A stretch of DNA of 64,000 bases. It comes from Kribbella solani. GTDB lineage: Bacteria > Actinomycetota > Actinomycetes > Propionibacteriales > Kribbellaceae. A model generated the notes under the pieces. It was not told the DNA's origin, did no database searches, and saw only the letters and a program-made list of their open reading frames with translations. The stretch lies in NCBI RefSeq assembly GCF_014205295.1, contig NZ_JACHNF010000001.1, positions 3,596,001 through 3,660,000 of the forward strand, read 5' to 3'. Both the position numbers and the translations under genes were made by a program. Positions 26,152 to 34,264 of the stretch are shown piece after piece; the first letter of the stretch is position 1; each line of letters starts with the position of its first letter.

Positions 26152-26206
26152 TCCGCTCCGTAAGGACTAGTCCGCTCCGTAAGGACTAGTCCGCTCCGTA
26201 ACGACT
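26134..26206. repeat. 19-bp tandem repeat spanning a gene's stop codon
   Basis: Three perfect copies of CCGCTCCGTAAGGACTAGT (26134-26152, 26153-26171, 26172-26190) and a partial copy with one change (26191-26206). The first copy encodes the final Pro-Leu-Arg-Lys-Asp-stop of the cyclase-family gene, so the 3' end has been duplicated into the noncoding gap. It has no hairpin of note. Replication slippage is the likely origin. Confidence 0.9.
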
Positions 26207-26283
26207 GAGACAGCGGCCGGACAACTGCGTTCGGCCGTCTGGTTCGAAATCACAGTAGATCCATGAACCAACTAGGAGTTTGC

Positions 26284-27429
26284 ATGCGCGACGCAGTGAT
26301 CGTGTCGGCGGTCAGATCGCCGATCGGCAAGCGGGCCGGCGTTCTCTCCGGCCTGCACCCGGCGGACCTGTCCGCCCAAGTACTCCAGGGCCTCGCGGCC
26401 CGCGCCAACCTGGACCCGGCCCTGGTCGACGACGTGGTCTGGGGGTGTGTCGGCCAGGTCGGCGAGCAGGCGGTCGACATTGCGCGGACCGCCGTCCTCT
26501 CGGCCGGCTGGCCGGAATCAGTACCCGGTACGACCGTCGACCGGCAGTGCGGATCGTCCCAGCAGTCCATCGCGTTCGCCGCCGCCGGTGTGATCGCCGG
26601 TCATTACGACATCGCGGTGGCCGGCGGTGTCGAGTCGATGTCCCGCGTCCCGATGGGCAGCACGTACCGCGACGGTTCGCCGATCGGCGACCTCTACGTG
26701 AAGCGGTACGGCGAGGGGATGCCGAACCAGGGTCTCGGCGCCGAGCAGATCGCCCGCGAATGGTCATTGAGCCGCACCGACCTCGACACGTACGCCGTGC
26801 GCTCGCATCAGCGGGCCGCGCGTGCTGCCGCGGCTGGACTCTTCGACGCGCAGATCGTGGAGATCGAAACCGCTGACGGCGTGGTACGCGCCGACCAGGG
26901 AATCCGCCCGGACAGCACGGTCGAGGTGCTGGCCAAGCTGAAGCCCTCGTTCCTCGACGACGGCGTGATCAGCGCCGGCAACGCCTCTCAGGTCAGCGAC
27001 GGTGCCGCGGCAGTACTCATCACCTCGTCCGAGATCGCCGCGGCCAACGGCTGGACGCCGCTGGTCCGCGTACACACCTCGGTCGTCGCGGGCAGCGACC
27101 CGAACATCATGCTCACCGGTCCGATCCCCGCCACCCACAAGGCGCTGAAACGATCCGGGCTGAGCCTCGACGACATCGGCGCCTTCGAGGTCAACGAGGC
27201 GTTCGCATCCGTGCCGCTCGCCTGGCAGGCCGAGTTCGGCGTACCCACGGAGAAGCTGAACCCACTGGGCGGCGCGATCGCGCTGGGCCACCCGCTCGGC
27301 GGCTCCGGCGCGCGAATCACCACCACCCTGATCCATCACCTGGCCGACCAGGGCATCCGGTACGGACTGCAGACCATGTGCGAAGGCGGCGGGCAGGCCA
27401 ACGTGACGATCTACGAGTTGCTGGCGTGA
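26284..27429 (+). CDS. Acetyl-CoA C-acyltransferase (thiolase) 2
   Basis: 381 residues from the ATG at 26284 (AGGAG five bases upstream); an ATG at 26263 in frame would add seven residues. Nucleophile Cys89 in VDRQCGSSQQS; also AFEVNEAFASV, GGAIALGHPLGGSGAR and the acid/base residue in LQTMCEGGGQANV. In the last motif Cys-Glu-Gly-Gly replaces the more usual Cys-Gly-Gly-Gly, as in several SCP2/acetyl-CoA acetyltransferase types. The start MRDAVIVSAVRSPIGKR is very close to thiolase 1, so the pair may be paralogues handling different chain lengths. It follows a 130-bp gap with the tandem repeat and overlaps the next gene by 4 bp. Confidence 0.92.
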   Translation: MRDAVIVSAVRSPIGKRAGVLSGLHPADLSAQVLQGLAARANLDPALVDDVVWGCVGQVGEQAVDIARTAVLSAGWPESVPGTTVDRQCGSSQQSIAFAAAGVIAGHYDIAVAGGVESMSRVPMGSTYRDGSPIGDLYVKRYGEGMPNQGLGAEQIAREWSLSRTDLDTYAVRSHQRAARAAAAGLFDAQIVEIETADGVVRADQGIRPDSTVEVLAKLKPSFLDDGVISAGNASQVSDGAAAVLITSSEIAAANGWTPLVRVHTSVVAGSDPNIMLTGPIPATHKALKRSGLSLDDIGAFEVNEAFASVPLAWQAEFGVPTEKLNPLGGAIALGHPLGGSGARITTTLIHHLADQGIRYGLQTMCEGGGQANVTIYELLA

Positions 27430-27890
27430 CTCGGCGTTTCGCCGATGTCGAGGCACTCCGTGGCGCGATCGGCGAGAGCCTCGGCAGCGGCAGCTGGATC
27501 GAGATCGACCAGGAGCGGGTCGACGCGTTCGCGGCGGTCACCGACGACCGGCAGTGGATTCACGTCGACACCGTGCGGGCGGCAGCGGGCCCGTACCAGG
27601 GCACGGTCGCGCACGGCTACCTCACGCTGTCGCTGCTGCCGGCGCTGGGGCGCTCGATCTTCACCGTCGACGGGCTCCGGATGTCGATCAACTACGGCCT
27701 GGACCGGGTCCGGTTCCCGCACCCGGTCCGGGTCGGCGCCCGGATCCGGGCGCACGCGACGCTGGCCGGCGTGACCGATACCGGCGCGGGCACCCAGGCA
27801 GTCGTCAGCTTCACGGTGGAGATCGACGGCGAGAGCAAACCCGCGTGCATCGCGGAGACCGTCCGGCTGCTGGTACCGAGCCGGACCTGA
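27426..27890 (+). CDS. MaoC-like enoyl-CoA hydratase 2
   Basis: 154 residues from the GTG at 27426 (GTGA overlap with the thiolase stop). The hydratase-2 motif is complete: FAAVTDDRQWIHVDTVRAAAGPYQGTVAHGYLTLSL, with Asp and His at the expected catalytic spacing (DDRQWIHVD). The end is a typical hotdog sheet. It forms (R)-3-hydroxyacyl-CoA from enoyl-CoA. With the FabG-like SDR downstream, it could supply the hydration-oxidation steps before thiolase. Confidence 0.88.
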   Translation: MTRRFADVEALRGAIGESLGSGSWIEIDQERVDAFAAVTDDRQWIHVDTVRAAAGPYQGTVAHGYLTLSLLPALGRSIFTVDGLRMSINYGLDRVRFPHPVRVGARIRAHATLAGVTDTGAGTQAVVSFTVEIDGESKPACIAETVRLLVPSRT

Positions 27891-27913
27891 CCGACACAAG
27901 GAGCGCAGTATCA

Positions 27914-28690
27914 ATGGGACGATCAATGGGGCGCTATCAAGGGCGGATCGCCGTCATCACCGGCGGCGCACGCGGGATCGGACTGGGCATCGCCCACCGG
28001 CTGGCCGAGGAAGGCGCCGGTATCGCGCTGATCGACCTCGACGAGGCGACGGCCGCCGAAGCGGTCGCCGGCCTGCCGCTGACCGACGGCGCGAAGGCCA
28101 TCGCGGTCGGCGCCGACATCAGCGACGGTACGGACGTCGAGGCCGCCGTCGGGCGGGTCACCGGCGAGCTGGGCGGTGTACACGTACTCGTGAACAACGC
28201 CGGCGTCACCCGGGACAACTACCTGTTCAAGATGACCGAGGACGACTGGGATCTGGTCATGGACGTGCACCTGCGCGGCGCGTTCCTGATGAGCCGCGCG
28301 GTCCAGAAACACTTCGTCGACCAGCGGTACGGCAAGATCCTCAACCTCTCCAGCACGTCGGCCCTCGGCAAGAAGGCGCAGACCAACTACGCCACCGCGA
28401 AGATGGGCATCCAGGGCCTGACCCGGTCGCTCGGGATCGAACTCGGCCCGTTCGGGATCAACGTGAACGCGATCGCGCCCGGGTTCATCGTGTCCGAGAT
28501 GACCGACGCGACCGCCGCCCGGCTGCAGCTGGACGTCGAGGAGTTCCGGCGGCTCGGCGCCGAGAAGAACCCGGTGAAACGGGTCGGCCAGCCGGCCGAC
28601 GTCGCCGCGGCCGCCGCCTTCCTGTGCAGCGACGAGGCGTCGTACATCACCGGACAGACCTTGTACGTCGACGGCGGCGCGAAGCTCTGA
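27914..28690 (+). CDS. SDR-family (FabG-like) 3-ketoacyl reductase/dehydrogenase
   Basis: 258 residues from the ATG at 27914 (AAGGAG ten bases upstream; a second ATG lies four codons in). NAD(P) motif TGGARGIGLGIA near residue 16, NNAGVTRDN, the catalytic serine in ILNLSSTSALGKKAQ, and YATAK carrying the catalytic Tyr and Lys. The second-strand acidic residue in IALIDLDEA suggests NAD rather than NADP, which fits an oxidative direction: 3-hydroxyacyl-CoA to 3-ketoacyl-CoA. It ends LYVDGGAKL. It is the last structural gene before the TetR regulator, 63 bp downstream. Confidence 0.9.
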   Translation: MGRSMGRYQGRIAVITGGARGIGLGIAHRLAEEGAGIALIDLDEATAAEAVAGLPLTDGAKAIAVGADISDGTDVEAAVGRVTGELGGVHVLVNNAGVTRDNYLFKMTEDDWDLVMDVHLRGAFLMSRAVQKHFVDQRYGKILNLSSTSALGKKAQTNYATAKMGIQGLTRSLGIELGPFGINVNAIAPGFIVSEMTDATAARLQLDVEEFRRLGAEKNPVKRVGQPADVAAAAAFLCSDEASYITGQTLYVDGGAKL

Positions 28691-28730
28691 GCCGACACCC
28701 ATGAATCCCGCGCGAGCCGCCGCAGTGACC

Positions 28731-28749
28731 ATCCGTCTCGGTAGTATGT
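28731..28749. promoter_or_regulatory. Regulon operator half site D and -10 before the TetR gene
   Basis: The right nine bases GTAGTATGT are identical to sites A-C; the left half (ATCCGTCTCG) matches in few positions. TAGTAT at 28742-28747 ends six bases before the ATG at 28754, the same spacing as before the GTG at 10890, so a leaderless transcript is likely. It is probably a weaker autoregulatory site. Confidence 0.55.
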
Positions 28750-28753
28750 CCGC

Positions 28754-29395
28754 ATGAGGCAACAACCCGTCACCAGTCGTTCACAGGACCCCAAGCGTCA
28801 GATGGGGGCCCGCGAGATCCTCGACGCCGCCGCGCTCGCGTTCTCGGAGCGCGGCTACGCCGCCACCTCCATCGACGACGTCGCCGATGTCCTGGGCGCC
28901 ACGAAAGGACGGATCTACCACTACTTCCGGACCAAGGGCGAGCTCTTCATCGGCATCCACCGCCGCGGCATCGAGTGGATCCTGGAGGCGATCGGCCCGA
29001 CGGCCGAGCGGGCCGACCTCGCGCCGGCCGACAAGCTCCGGGAGATGGTCCGGCAGCACGCGCTGATGATGATGGAGCACCACACCTACATGGGGGTCGG
29101 CCAGTTCCTGATCGACATCCACCTGGCCGGCGAAGGCCGCCAGAGCGCCGCGATGGAGGAGATCCTCCGGATGCGCCGGCAGTTCGAGGACTACTACGTC
29201 AAGGTCGTCGAGGACGGCATCAAGACCGGCGCGTTCCGCGACACCGACCCGAACCTGGTCGCCAAGGCGATGCTCGGCGCGGTCAACTGGATGCACGTCT
29301 GGTACCGCCCGGACGAGACCCGCGACACCCCGGAACAGCACGAACGGATCGCCACCACCCTCGCCGACCACGCCGTCTACGGCATCGTCGCCTGA
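28754..29395 (+). CDS. TetR-family regulator, probable regulator of the CoA island
   Basis: 213 residues. The helix-turn-helix is ILDAAALAFSERGYAATSIDDVADVLGATKGRIYHYFRTKGELF. The C-terminal half has the TetR_C form seen with lipid-type ligands (MMEHHTYMGVGQFLIDIHLAGEGR, then FEDYYVKVVEDGIKTGAF). The ATG at 28754 has no ribosome site but is seven bases from a -10 box, so it seems leaderless. Similar regulators (KstR2, FadR and others) repress catabolic CoA pathways and release on binding an acyl-CoA. The operator half site before this gene shares GTAGTATGT with three promoters in the island, so I infer it is their regulator. Confidence 0.9.
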   Translation: MRQQPVTSRSQDPKRQMGAREILDAAALAFSERGYAATSIDDVADVLGATKGRIYHYFRTKGELFIGIHRRGIEWILEAIGPTAERADLAPADKLREMVRQHALMMMEHHTYMGVGQFLIDIHLAGEGRQSAAMEEILRMRRQFEDYYVKVVEDGIKTGAFRDTDPNLVAKAMLGAVNWMHVWYRPDETRDTPEQHERIATTLADHAVYGIVA

Positions 29396-29425
29396 ACCCA
29401 AGTGCTTGCCCCGAGCAACTTATTC

Positions 29426-31600
29426 TCAGGTACGATCCGGCGCGCCACGCCGTAGAAATGCACGCAGGACGTTCTCGGTCACCGTCGACACGGTGTTGGC
29501 GTCGTTCTCGTGGGAGAGGCAGTTGGTCCAGCCGATCGATCCGGTCGCGAAGGTGATCCCGCCACCCTGCCAGTCCGTCAGGGCGAGATCCGCGCCGACA
29601 TCGTCGGACTGCATGACGTCCGGCGCCAGTTGCCGGACATCGTCGATACAACGGTAGTAGCCGGACCGGTGGTTTCCCTTCGAGGTAGCGATCACGACGG
29701 TCTCGGCAGGGGCCGGCCGGTCGATCGGCACGTGGTCGAACTCGTCGTCCACGGCACCGCCGGTGGGTCCGAAGTCGCCGATGACGGCGTCCTGCGGAAC
29801 ACCATCGAGCGCGTACGAGAAACGGCTGACGCGCGCGTGCGGCAACTGCCGATAGCCGGCGCCGCTGCCGTACCCGAGGCCGGCGAATCCCACGCCCACC
29901 AGGCTTTCCGGCGGATGGCCGCGATGCCGCCAGAGGCCACCAGGCTCACCGGTGAGGCTGTGATGCACCTCCCCCGCCGGCGAATCACCGGTCCGAGTTC
30001 CCGCCTGGCCACGCCGTACCTCGATCACGTGCGCGCGTTCGGAGCTGGTGGAGGTCACCCAGTAGAACCCGTTTCCGCCGAGGTACATCAGGCGTCCGCC
30101 ACGCGCGACGTACCTGCTCAAGGCATCGCGCATCGAGGCGGTGCAGTACTCGGGATGGCTTCCGGTGATCACGACCTGGTACTGCTCGAGCAGTCGTGCG
30201 CCAGCGGTGTGCAGGCACTCGTCGGTCAGCACATCGGGCGACTGACCTCGGCGTCGCAACCATCCCAGCAGCTCGAGATCGGCGGAGAGGTGACGCGGGG
30301 CGCCGCTCGACGAGTAGCGGTAGAGCGGACTCATCTCCATGACCGGTCGCAGCCGGGACGAGTAGCAGGTCGGACTGCCGTCGAGATGGGTGTCGTACAT
30401 CGAGAGGCCGAGCTCGGGGTGCTCCAGGATGTAGCGCTCCTCCGGGAACAGCTCCGGTTCGTCCAGGCCACGCAGTTGGGCCGCGAGTTCCGCCGCCCGA
30501 TCGGTGATCCGGAAGTTCGCGTACGCGAGATAGGTGTACGTCGGCAGGATCACCGCGACCCGGCTGGTCGGCCGACGTGGCGCGACAGTGAACGGAATCC
30601 ACCGTTGGTCATCCGCCGACGCCAGCTCCACGGCGTACACACCGCTGGCGAGGTAATCGGGAAGGTCCACCCCGAACGTCGGCTGCCAGGACGCGTCCTC
30701 AAGGTCGTCGGAGTGGAAGTGGACAGCGGCGTAGGTGCCGGGCGCGTGGCGTGGATCGACCTCGGTGCCACTCCACGCGTGGCCGGTCACGAGTCGGGTC
30801 GGGCCGTTGACCGTGCGGCCGTGGAGTCCGGCAAGACCCGAGTCATGGACGTACGTCGACTCGGGCCGTACTGCGAAGTCCCACGCGGCGACCAGTTCGC
30901 CGCGGCCCGGGTGCCCGTGCACCACCTCGCGCCAGACCTGGGGTGCCTCGATCTTTCCCTCGAAGACATCCCGCTGCCGGAGCGCGCCGATCATCAATGG
31001 CGCTTGGTCACCGGGCCGGTCGAGGGGTACGTCGAAGGTGCGGCGTACGGATTCACGCGTGGCCGAGTTGTGCGCCGGCTCGTAGTACAGTCGCGCCTCG
31101 CGCTGGTCACCGTCCAGGCTCGCCTCGACGTGGTACCACCTCTTGGCCGCAAGCCGATGATCGCACCTGAGCCGCAGGCTGGCTTCCGGGGTCGAGAAGA
31201 CGAGTTCGAGTCTTCCGAGGCAATCGAGCCTTAGCGCGATCGAGGCGTTCTCGTCGGCACGCGACAAGACCGTCTGCGCGCTGCCGTTGCCGGGGAGGGT
31301 CGGCCACAGCGATGCGCGAATAGTGAAGTTCCTGCTGCGCAAGGCGTCCGCCGCCCGCGGGACCAGGACGTACGAGCCGGTCGAAGTTTGTTGCCGGAGG
31401 CCCTGATGCGCGCCGGCCTCGCGTACCAGACTCGTCACCGGCCTGCCTGCGCTGATACCGCCGTCCAGCCGGACCAGGCTGGCGCGAAACGATGCGTTCT
31501 GGGAATCGACGTGTACGTTGACCGTGCTGCCCGGCCGCGTCACCCAGACATCTGGATAGCCGGCGAGCTGGACGGAACGCGTCGGCGGATACGTCGGCAT
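29426..31600 (-). CDS. N,N-dimethylformamidase large-subunit-like protein with a LamG-type domain
   Basis: 724 residues. After about 90 residues comes a concanavalin/LamG-like segment (FTIRASLWPTLP ... KRWYHVEASLDG). From about residue 340 the DMFase beta-subunit-like domain begins (VAVILPTYTYLAYANF, LSMYDTHLDGSPTCYSSRLRP). GSHPEYC at 480-486 has the His-x-Glu spacing of the iron ligands in characterised DMFase, and Tyr402 and Tyr355-360 are candidate tyrosinate ligands. DMFase hydrolyses dimethylformamide to dimethylamine and formate and normally has a small subunit, which is absent here. It shares an operon with the LacI gene (4 bp gap). The substrate is probably another amide. Confidence 0.82.
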   Translation of the reverse strand: MPTYPPTRSVQLAGYPDVWVTRPGSTVNVHVDSQNASFRASLVRLDGGISAGRPVTSLVREAGAHQGLRQQTSTGSYVLVPRAADALRSRNFTIRASLWPTLPGNGSAQTVLSRADENASIALRLDCLGRLELVFSTPEASLRLRCDHRLAAKRWYHVEASLDGDQREARLYYEPAHNSATRESVRRTFDVPLDRPGDQAPLMIGALRQRDVFEGKIEAPQVWREVVHGHPGRGELVAAWDFAVRPESTYVHDSGLAGLHGRTVNGPTRLVTGHAWSGTEVDPRHAPGTYAAVHFHSDDLEDASWQPTFGVDLPDYLASGVYAVELASADDQRWIPFTVAPRRPTSRVAVILPTYTYLAYANFRITDRAAELAAQLRGLDEPELFPEERYILEHPELGLSMYDTHLDGSPTCYSSRLRPVMEMSPLYRYSSSGAPRHLSADLELLGWLRRRGQSPDVLTDECLHTAGARLLEQYQVVITGSHPEYCTASMRDALSRYVARGGRLMYLGGNGFYWVTSTSSERAHVIEVRRGQAGTRTGDSPAGEVHHSLTGEPGGLWRHRGHPPESLVGVGFAGLGYGSGAGYRQLPHARVSRFSYALDGVPQDAVIGDFGPTGGAVDDEFDHVPIDRPAPAETVVIATSKGNHRSGYYRCIDDVRQLAPDVMQSDDVGADLALTDWQGGGITFATGSIGWTNCLSHENDANTVSTVTENVLRAFLRRGAPDRT

Positions 31601-31604
31601 GGCA

Positions 31605-32708
31605 TCAGCCCTCCGCTCGGGTCGGTTCCGAGGTCGAGGAACGTTCGATCAGACAACCGGCCAGGGTGTGTCGTTCGCCGCGGGGCTCGGCGCTGCGCGC
31701 GGCGAGGACCAGGTCGAAGGCAAGCTCGCCAAGCTGCTGCTTCGGGTTGCGCAGGGTCGTCAACGGCGGGTCGACGTACTCGGCGAACTCGATGTCGTCG
31801 TACCCCACGACCGACACGTCTCCCGGCACATTGAGGCCGAGGTCGCGGGCGGCCTTGATCGCACCGATGGCCAGCATGTCGCTGTAGCAGGCAAGTGCCG
31901 TAGGGCGTGTCGCTCCGGCCAAGTACTCCCTGACCGCTGTCCGGGCGGCATCGAACGAGTCATCGGCCGCGACCACGACCCCGGCGTCGACGCCGGACTC
32001 CTGGAAGGCCTGCCGGAAGCCGAGCAGCCGAAGGAGACAGGTACGAACAGGTGGTCCGGCTACGAAAGCGACCTCGCGGTGACCGAGCTGGTGAAGATGC
32101 CGCGCGACCAGCCGGCCGCCGGCGACATCGTCGTAGACGACGTTCGCCGCCCAGGGACCGGGCACGCGTTGGTCGGTCATCTGCGTCACGGTGCGGCTCG
32201 TGATTGCCCCCGTACTGAAGGAATCAAGGAGATCCCAGCGAGGTGTCTCGTCCCACTCCAGCAGCACGAGCGGGGTGCGACGGTTGGGCACTGACCACGA
32301 CTCCGCGTTGCCGGCCGCGCCACCGACGATGACGCCGTCGAGGCGTTTGCCGAGCAGCAGATCGAGCATCCGGCGCTCCTGGTCAGGATCACCGCCGGAG
32401 CTGGCGACGACGACCGAGTAGCCATGTGTTCCGGCCAGTTGCTCGATGCCGTGCGTCACCTCACTCCAGTAAGGCACCCGGATCGACGGCACCAGTACGC
32501 CCACCGTGTTCGTCGAGCCGGTCACCAGGGCCTGCGCGACGGCGTCCGGCTGGTACCCGAGCTGGGCAGCGGCCGCGAGCACCCGTTCCCTGGTTTCCGG
32601 CCGCACCTTCGGCGAGCCCTGGAACGTACGGGTCACGGTGGCGATCGATACGCCACTCAGGCGCGCGACATCCCGGATCGTTGCTGAGGGCGGACCCATC
32701 TTCGCCAT
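31605..32708 (-). CDS. LacI-family transcriptional regulator
   Basis: 367 residues from the ATG at 32708 (AGAGAGA upstream); ATGs at 32735 and 32699 are alternatives. The N-terminal domain has TIRDVARLSGVSIATVTRTFQGSPKVRPETRERVLAAAAQLGYQPD, with the hinge helix at AVAQALVTG. A type I periplasmic-fold ligand domain follows (VGVLVPSIRVPYWSEVTHGIEQ, VVGYDDIEFAEYVDPPLTTLR). It binds palindromes and releases on a sugar-like ligand. Two copies of ACCGTTTACA lie between it and the divergent aminotransferase, and it precedes the DMFase-like gene in one operon, so it likely controls both directions. Confidence 0.9.
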   Translation of the reverse strand: MAKMGPPSATIRDVARLSGVSIATVTRTFQGSPKVRPETRERVLAAAAQLGYQPDAVAQALVTGSTNTVGVLVPSIRVPYWSEVTHGIEQLAGTHGYSVVVASSGGDPDQERRMLDLLLGKRLDGVIVGGAAGNAESWSVPNRRTPLVLLEWDETPRWDLLDSFSTGAITSRTVTQMTDQRVPGPWAANVVYDDVAGGRLVARHLHQLGHREVAFVAGPPVRTCLLRLLGFRQAFQESGVDAGVVVAADDSFDAARTAVREYLAGATRPTALACYSDMLAIGAIKAARDLGLNVPGDVSVVGYDDIEFAEYVDPPLTTLRNPKQQLGELAFDLVLAARSAEPRGERHTLAGCLIERSSTSEPTRAEG

Positions 32709-32738
32709 GCACACCGTCTCTCTGTTCATCGCCATGTC

Positions 32739-32766
32739 TTGACAAGCTGATGGTACCGTTTACACT
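32739..32766 (+). promoter_or_regulatory. Promoter of the aminotransferase-ABC operon
   Basis: Perfect -35 TTGACA at 32739-32744, 16-bp spacer, -10 TACACT at 32761-32766. The operator copy at 32751-32764 sits in the spacer and touches the -10, a classical repression layout. Confidence 0.6.
32751..32764. promoter_or_regulatory. LacI-type operator, upstream copy
   Basis: TGGTACCGTTTACA, sharing the ten bases ACCGTTTACA with the second copy 66 bp downstream (centre to centre). The central CG and the TTTACA half are typical of LacI-family sites. Confidence 0.6.
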
Positions 32767-32816
32767 CGACGCAATCCACCCAATTCAACGACTTTCGGCT
32801 TCACACACGCAATCAA

Positions 32817-32830
32817 TGTGACCGTTTACA
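32817..32830. promoter_or_regulatory. LacI-type operator, downstream copy
   Basis: TGTGACCGTTTACA, an imperfect palindrome (10 of 14 positions symmetric) with central CG. It lies in the predicted 5' leader, 17 bp before the ATG at 32848. Two sites about 6.3 turns apart could allow looping by a tetramer or two dimers. Confidence 0.65.
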
Positions 32831-32847
32831 TGAACTGAGGGGTTTGC

Positions 32848-34224
32848 ATGACCAGCACCGCGCAGACATCGCCGGACTACTCTTCCTGGCCGGTCCGGAG
32901 CGTTCGCTCCCGTGAGCTCTACGACCGTGCCCGCTCCGTCGTTCCCGGCGGAGTCGTCGGTCAGGGCCGGATCTACGATCCGTACCCGCTCTACATCGAC
33001 CGCGCCGACGGCGCCCACGTCTGGGACGTCGACGGCAACCGCTACCTGGATTTCCACAGCGCGTTCGGTGCGGTTCTGCTCGGTCACAACCACGAGCGGA
33101 TCCGTACCGCGATGGAAACCTGTCTGCGGGAACGAGGCGTCACCTTCGCGGCCGCGCATCCGCTGGAGGCCGAGCTCGCCGAGCGGATCGTCGAGATGGT
33201 GCCGTGCGCCGAGATGGCGGTGTTCAGCTGCACCGGCAGCGAGGCGACCCTGCACGCGCTGCGCCTCGCCCGCGCGGTGACCGGGCGGCAGAAGGTCCTC
33301 AAGTTCGAGGGCAACTACCACGGCTGGAACGAGCACCTCAACTGGAGCGTGCACTTCGACGCCGAGAACGAAGGCGGTCCGGCCGAGCGACCGGTTCCGT
33401 ACGCCGAGAGCGCCGGCGTCGCGCAGTCCGCCCGCGAGAACGTCCTGGTCGTGCAGTACAACGACACCGAATCGCTGACCCGCATCGTCGAGGAGCATCG
33501 CGACGAGCTCGCCGCGGTGATCGTCGAGCCGATGTTCTTCAACGCCGGCGTCGTCCTGGCCGAGCCGGGCTTTCTGGAGCAGTGCCGCGCGCTGTGCGAC
33601 GCGGTCGGCGCGATCCTGATCTTCGACGAGGTGATCACCGGATTCCGGGTCGCACCCGGTGGCGCGCAGCAGGCGCTCGGCGTAGTGCCGGACCTGGTCA
33701 CCATGGGCAAGGCGGTTGCGAACGGCATGCCGATCTCGGTGCTCGCCGGCCGGCGGGACCTGCTCGAGAACCTGTCCCCCACCGGACCCACCTTCTTCTC
33801 CGGCACGTTCTACGGCCACACGCTCAGCGTCGCCGCGGCGGTCGCCTGCACGCAGTTCCTCAGCGAGACACCCGAATTGTACGACCAGCTGGACGCGCTC
33901 GGGCGACGCCTGCGGGACGGACTTCGCGAAGCCGCCGCCGAGGGCGATGCACAAGTCAGCGTCGAGAGCTACGGCTCGGTGTGGAGTATGCACTTCGGAG
34001 CCTCGTCGCCTCGCACCTACCGGGACATCTCCAAAACCGCCAAGACCAAAAACGCCGGAGTCCAGCGTGACTACCAGCGGTGGATGCTCGAACGAGGTGT
34101 CTACATCCACCCGCACTACATGATCCGCGGCTATCTCACCGCGGCCCACAACGCCGATCACATCGACCACGTGATCGAGAGCAGCAGGTCGTTCTTCGCG
34201 GCACACCGCAGTGATCTGTCGTGA
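32848..34224 (+). CDS. Class III aminotransferase (glutamate-1-semialdehyde aminomutase-like)
   Basis: 458 residues. The PLP lysine is Lys288 in DLVTMGKAVANGMP; Asp260 in LIFDEVITGFR holds the pyridine nitrogen; the phosphate loop is SCTGSEATLHALRLARA. It begins like GSA-aminomutases (VPGGVVGQGRIYDPYPLYIDRADGAHVWDVDGNRYLDFHSAFG), but it is unlikely to make haem precursors given its operon: it precedes a sugar-type ABC importer under a LacI operator. It may transaminate or shift an amino group on an imported amino-sugar or amino-aldehyde. That role is inference. Confidence 0.88.
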   Translation: MTSTAQTSPDYSSWPVRSVRSRELYDRARSVVPGGVVGQGRIYDPYPLYIDRADGAHVWDVDGNRYLDFHSAFGAVLLGHNHERIRTAMETCLRERGVTFAAAHPLEAELAERIVEMVPCAEMAVFSCTGSEATLHALRLARAVTGRQKVLKFEGNYHGWNEHLNWSVHFDAENEGGPAERPVPYAESAGVAQSARENVLVVQYNDTESLTRIVEEHRDELAAVIVEPMFFNAGVVLAEPGFLEQCRALCDAVGAILIFDEVITGFRVAPGGAQQALGVVPDLVTMGKAVANGMPISVLAGRRDLLENLSPTGPTFFSGTFYGHTLSVAAAVACTQFLSETPELYDQLDALGRRLRDGLREAAAEGDAQVSVESYGSVWSMHFGASSPRTYRDISKTAKTKNAGVQRDYQRWMLERGVYIHPHYMIRGYLTAAHNADHIDHVIESSRSFFAAHRSDLS

Positions 34225-34264
34225 CGCACTCAAGCCAGGGAGCGCTCGATCCAAGGAGAAGAAC

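Noticed and set aside
26134..26206. Tandem repeats considered as an attachment site or IS scar
   Set aside because: No inverted ends, integrase or transposase nearby; simple slippage of a gene end explains it.
29510..31234. 574-codon plus-strand frame opposite the DMFase-like gene
   Set aside because: Mirror frame of a GC-rich gene; the minus-strand product has LamG and DMFase features.
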